NCBI GenBank assembly: GCA_017652545.1 | Contig: JAGCAV010000419.1 | Coordinates: 1 to 7,039, forward strand | Direction of reading: 5' to 3' | Source of the DNA: Lachnospiraceae bacterium | Lineage (GTDB): Bacteria; Bacillota_A; Clostridia; Lachnospirales; Lachnospiraceae | DNA length: 7,039 nucleotides | Part shown: piece after piece, positions 6,126-7,039 of the stretch | How the letters are laid out: every line of letters begins with the position of its first letter | Numbering within the stretch: the stretch's first letter is position 1 | Made by a program: the position numbers and the translations under genes | The notes under the pieces: generated by a model | Seen by the model: the letters and a program-made list of their open reading frames with translations, nothing else | Databases searched by the model: none | Told to the model about the DNA's origin: nothing

Positions 6126-6350
6126 ATGGCAATGACAAAACTGGTTTGTAATTTAGGAATGGCAGACTTCTTTACGCTTCCAGACTCCGGCGAGATCTGG
6201 CGGAAAAAGGGCGGTGATCCTGTGCATGTTGTTGATGCAACTGGTGACTATGTGAAACGCTATAAGGCATATGAATGTGAATCGCTGTACGATCCGCAGC
6301 AAAAGATAAGACTTCCCGGAAACCAGCGTGTTGACCTGGTGGACAAATAA
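6126..6350 (+). CDS. Small beta-rich protein of unknown function (74 aa)
   Basis: The ATG at 6126 has AAAGGAG at 6111-6117, 8 bases upstream. The 74-residue product starts MAMTKLVCNLGMADFFTLPD and contains short alternating stretches (PVHVVDATGDYVKRY, KIRLPGNQRVDLV), suggesting a small beta fold. It has two Cys residues (8 and 51), too far apart to call a zinc site. The coding sequence is clearly more AT-rich than the replication genes (23 of 60 G+C over 6121-6180). The next 149 bases have no confident gene. Function unknown. Confidence 0.6.
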   Translation: MAMTKLVCNLGMADFFTLPDSGEIWRKKGGDPVHVVDATGDYVKRYKAYECESLYDPQQKIRLPGNQRVDLVDK

Positions 6351-6499
6351 GGTGCTAACCCCTGCGCGGCCCGACGGGGCAGTGCCGGAGGCTGGAAAAG
6401 AAGGAGGTGTTCCGCTCTTGCCGCCAGCCGATGGGCGTGCACGCTGCCGGCGGGTTCAACTCCCGCCCCGCGCGATTTTAGGAGATTGGAGGGATAACG
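6351..6499 (+). other. GC-rich gap between small genes, containing the tRNA-like element
   Basis: No confident protein gene lies here. A GTG frame (6352-6507, 51 codons) spans the gap, but its translation is Pro/Arg/Ala-rich and looks like GC-driven noise. A perfect 9-base complement to the 16S anti-Shine-Dalgarno (AAGGAGGTG, 6401-6409) lies in the middle and has only a TTG (6418) as a nearby start, giving a 29-residue peptide. The right edge holds the ribosome-binding site (TGGAGGG 6487-6493) for the gene at 6500. Most of the rest is accounted for by the predicted structured element at 6364-6474. Confidence 0.6.
6364..6474 (+). ncRNA. Putative structured RNA with tRNA-like acceptor stem and T arm
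   Basis: The 3' part contains an exact T-arm pattern: GCGGG 6450-6454, loop TTCAACT 6455-6461 (fits TTCRANY), CCCGC 6462-6466. Directly after it, CCGCGC 6468-6473 pairs with GCGCGG 6364-6369, like an acceptor stem stacked on the T arm. Between them lie two nested stems: GGCAGTG 6378-6384 with CGCTGCC 6442-6448 (one G-T pair), and GGCTGG 6390-6395 with CCAGCC 6424-6429. The inner stem closes a 28-base loop that carries AAGGAGGTG. It is not a normal tRNA: about 111 bases, no encoded CCA (GATTTT follows), no clear D arm, no 7-base anticodon loop. The pairs are hand-found, and GC-rich DNA gives chance stems, so the call is tentative. A four-T run (6476-6479) after the closing stem leaves a weak terminator as another reading. 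Confidence 0.4.
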
Positions 6500-6667
6500 A
6501 TGCCTGACAGGGAGAATGTTGTCGATGGGTTAATAATGCTAAAACGGTTTATACCATCAACAATGTGGGAACCAATCAACGATGCCATTGCCATGCTGAA
6601 AGAGCAGGAAGCGGAAAAGAAGTGTTGCCGTGATTGCGAATATTACGGTGCTTGCCACGATAAATGA
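6500..6667 (+). CDS. Small Cys-rich putative zinc-binding protein (55 aa)
   Basis: The ATG at 6500 has TGGAGGG at 6487-6493, 6 bases upstream. The 55-residue product starts MPDRENVVDGLIMLKRF, continues with a helix NDAIAMLKEQEAEKK (27-41), and ends with a Cys cluster CCRDCEYYGAC-H (Cys42, Cys43, Cys46, Cys52, His53) that could hold one zinc ion. From memory, short phage proteins of gut Clostridia often combine an 'ALLKEQE' helix with a CxxC...C cluster; their function is unknown. It precedes another Cys-rich protein and shares its lower GC content. It is probably a nucleic-acid or protein-binding accessory factor, on very limited evidence. Confidence 0.65.
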   Translation: MPDRENVVDGLIMLKRFIPSTMWEPINDAIAMLKEQEAEKKCCRDCEYYGACHDK

Positions 6668-6700
6668 AGATTTAATTCACAAAGAAGGTCGGTGAAGTGA

Positions 6701-7036
6701 ATGAGATTGATTGATGCTGATGCCACAATTAAATATTTGCGAGAGTTCAGGTGCGAAGATTGTGACAGACGGAAGGGCATGAAGAACGGCAAAATGCGAT
6801 TTTGCTATGAAATAGGTGAAGCTCCGTGCCGCGCCTGTGATATCGGTGACACGATTGATTATTTCCTTGACAAAGATATCTCTCCAACTATTGATGCCGT
6901 ACCGGTTGTCCGGTGCAAGGATTGCAAAGGATCAACTGATTTTACAGATGATCCTAAATTGAGAGGATGGAAATGCAGATGGCATGGTGGGTTTCATGGT
7001 GGCAATTGGTTCTGCGCTGACGGAGAACGAAAGTGA
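6701..7036 (+). CDS. Cys-rich putative zinc protein, 'LIDAD...TIDAVPVVRCKDC' type
   Basis: The 111-residue product begins MRLIDADATIKYL and has two candidate metal clusters: Cys18-x2-Cys21 with Cys35 and Cys43-x2-Cys46, then Cys72-x2-Cys75 with Cys92, His95 and Cys105. The joining segment PTIDAVPVVRCKDC (62-75) is one I associate with a widespread but uncharacterised group of small proteins in Clostridia phages and prophages. GGTGA at 6691-6695 lies 5 bases before ATG 6701. No enzyme motif is visible; a zinc-ribbon binding role is the most that can be inferred. It is complete, ending three bases before the window edge, and its base composition (27 of 60 G+C at 6721-6780) differs from the replication block (39 of 60 at 3181-3240). 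Confidence 0.72.
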   Translation: MRLIDADATIKYLREFRCEDCDRRKGMKNGKMRFCYEIGEAPCRACDIGDTIDYFLDKDISPTIDAVPVVRCKDCKGSTDFTDDPKLRGWKCRWHGGFHGGNWFCADGERK

Positions 7037-7039
7037 CGC

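Noticed and set aside
6435..6444. Perfect palindrome GCGTGCACGC as an operator
   Set aside because: A 10-base palindrome in very GC-rich sequence is weak evidence, and part of it is better used in the nested stem of the structured element.
6364..6474. Ordinary functional tRNA gene
   Set aside because: The T arm and acceptor-like stem are present, but there is no convincing D arm, no 7-base anticodon loop with a 5-bp stem and no CCA, and the length of about 111 bases is too great.
6352..6507. 51-codon GTG frame across the GC-rich gap
   Set aside because: It starts one base after the upstream stop and has a possible GGTGGA site, but the product is Pro/Arg/Ala-rich with no motif. GC-rich DNA gives such frames by chance, and the RNA pairing explains the region better. 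It should be reconsidered if conserved as protein.

Overview
This window reads as the early DNA-metabolism region of a tailed (siphovirus-type) bacteriophage or prophage, probably of a GC-rich Gram-positive Clostridia-like host. The host assignment is an inference from gene content, from AGGAGG-type Shine-Dalgarno sites, and from the small Cys-rich 'LIDAD...PTIDAVPVVRCKDC' protein, a type I associate with phages of gut Clostridia. Every supported gene is on the + strand. Genes are packed end to end with repeated 4-base stop/start overlaps (GTGA, ATGA, TTGA), which suggests one or two translationally coupled operons.

Layout. Positions 1-440 hold the tail of an unidentified gene and two small unknown proteins. 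Positions 441-526 are a compact region with three consecutive inverted repeats, which could alternatively be a 28-codon coupled micro-gene. Positions 527-1179 encode a Gp157-family coiled-coil protein and a 54-codon helical protein. Positions 1180-3507 form a recombination/repair block: a RecA-like P-loop ATPase of the AAA_24/Sak4 type, a PD-(D/E)XK nuclease, a DUF669-like putative ssDNA-binding protein ending in DDDLPF (almost identical to the bacterial SSB tip), and a stand-alone ERCC4/XPF-type nuclease. Positions 3504-5871 form a replication block: a winged-helix putative origin-binding protein overlapping a T7 gp4-like zinc-ribbon/TOPRIM/RecA-fold primase-helicase. Positions 5868-6350 hold two small unknown proteins. 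Positions 6351-6499 hold a GC-rich, protein-poor element with a tRNA-like T arm and a full-length anti-16S Shine-Dalgarno sequence in a predicted loop. Positions 6500-7036 encode two small Cys-rich putative zinc proteins in noticeably more AT-rich DNA.

How the genes may work together (inference). The winged-helix protein would mark the origin and bring in the primase-helicase, with the host polymerase doing synthesis, since no polymerase is visible here. The SSB-like protein would coat single strands, and its C-terminal tip could recruit host SSB partners. The Sak4-like ATPase would drive strand annealing or exchange, and the two nucleases would process branched or flapped intermediates. The least explained part of the window is the tRNA-like element at about 6364-6474.
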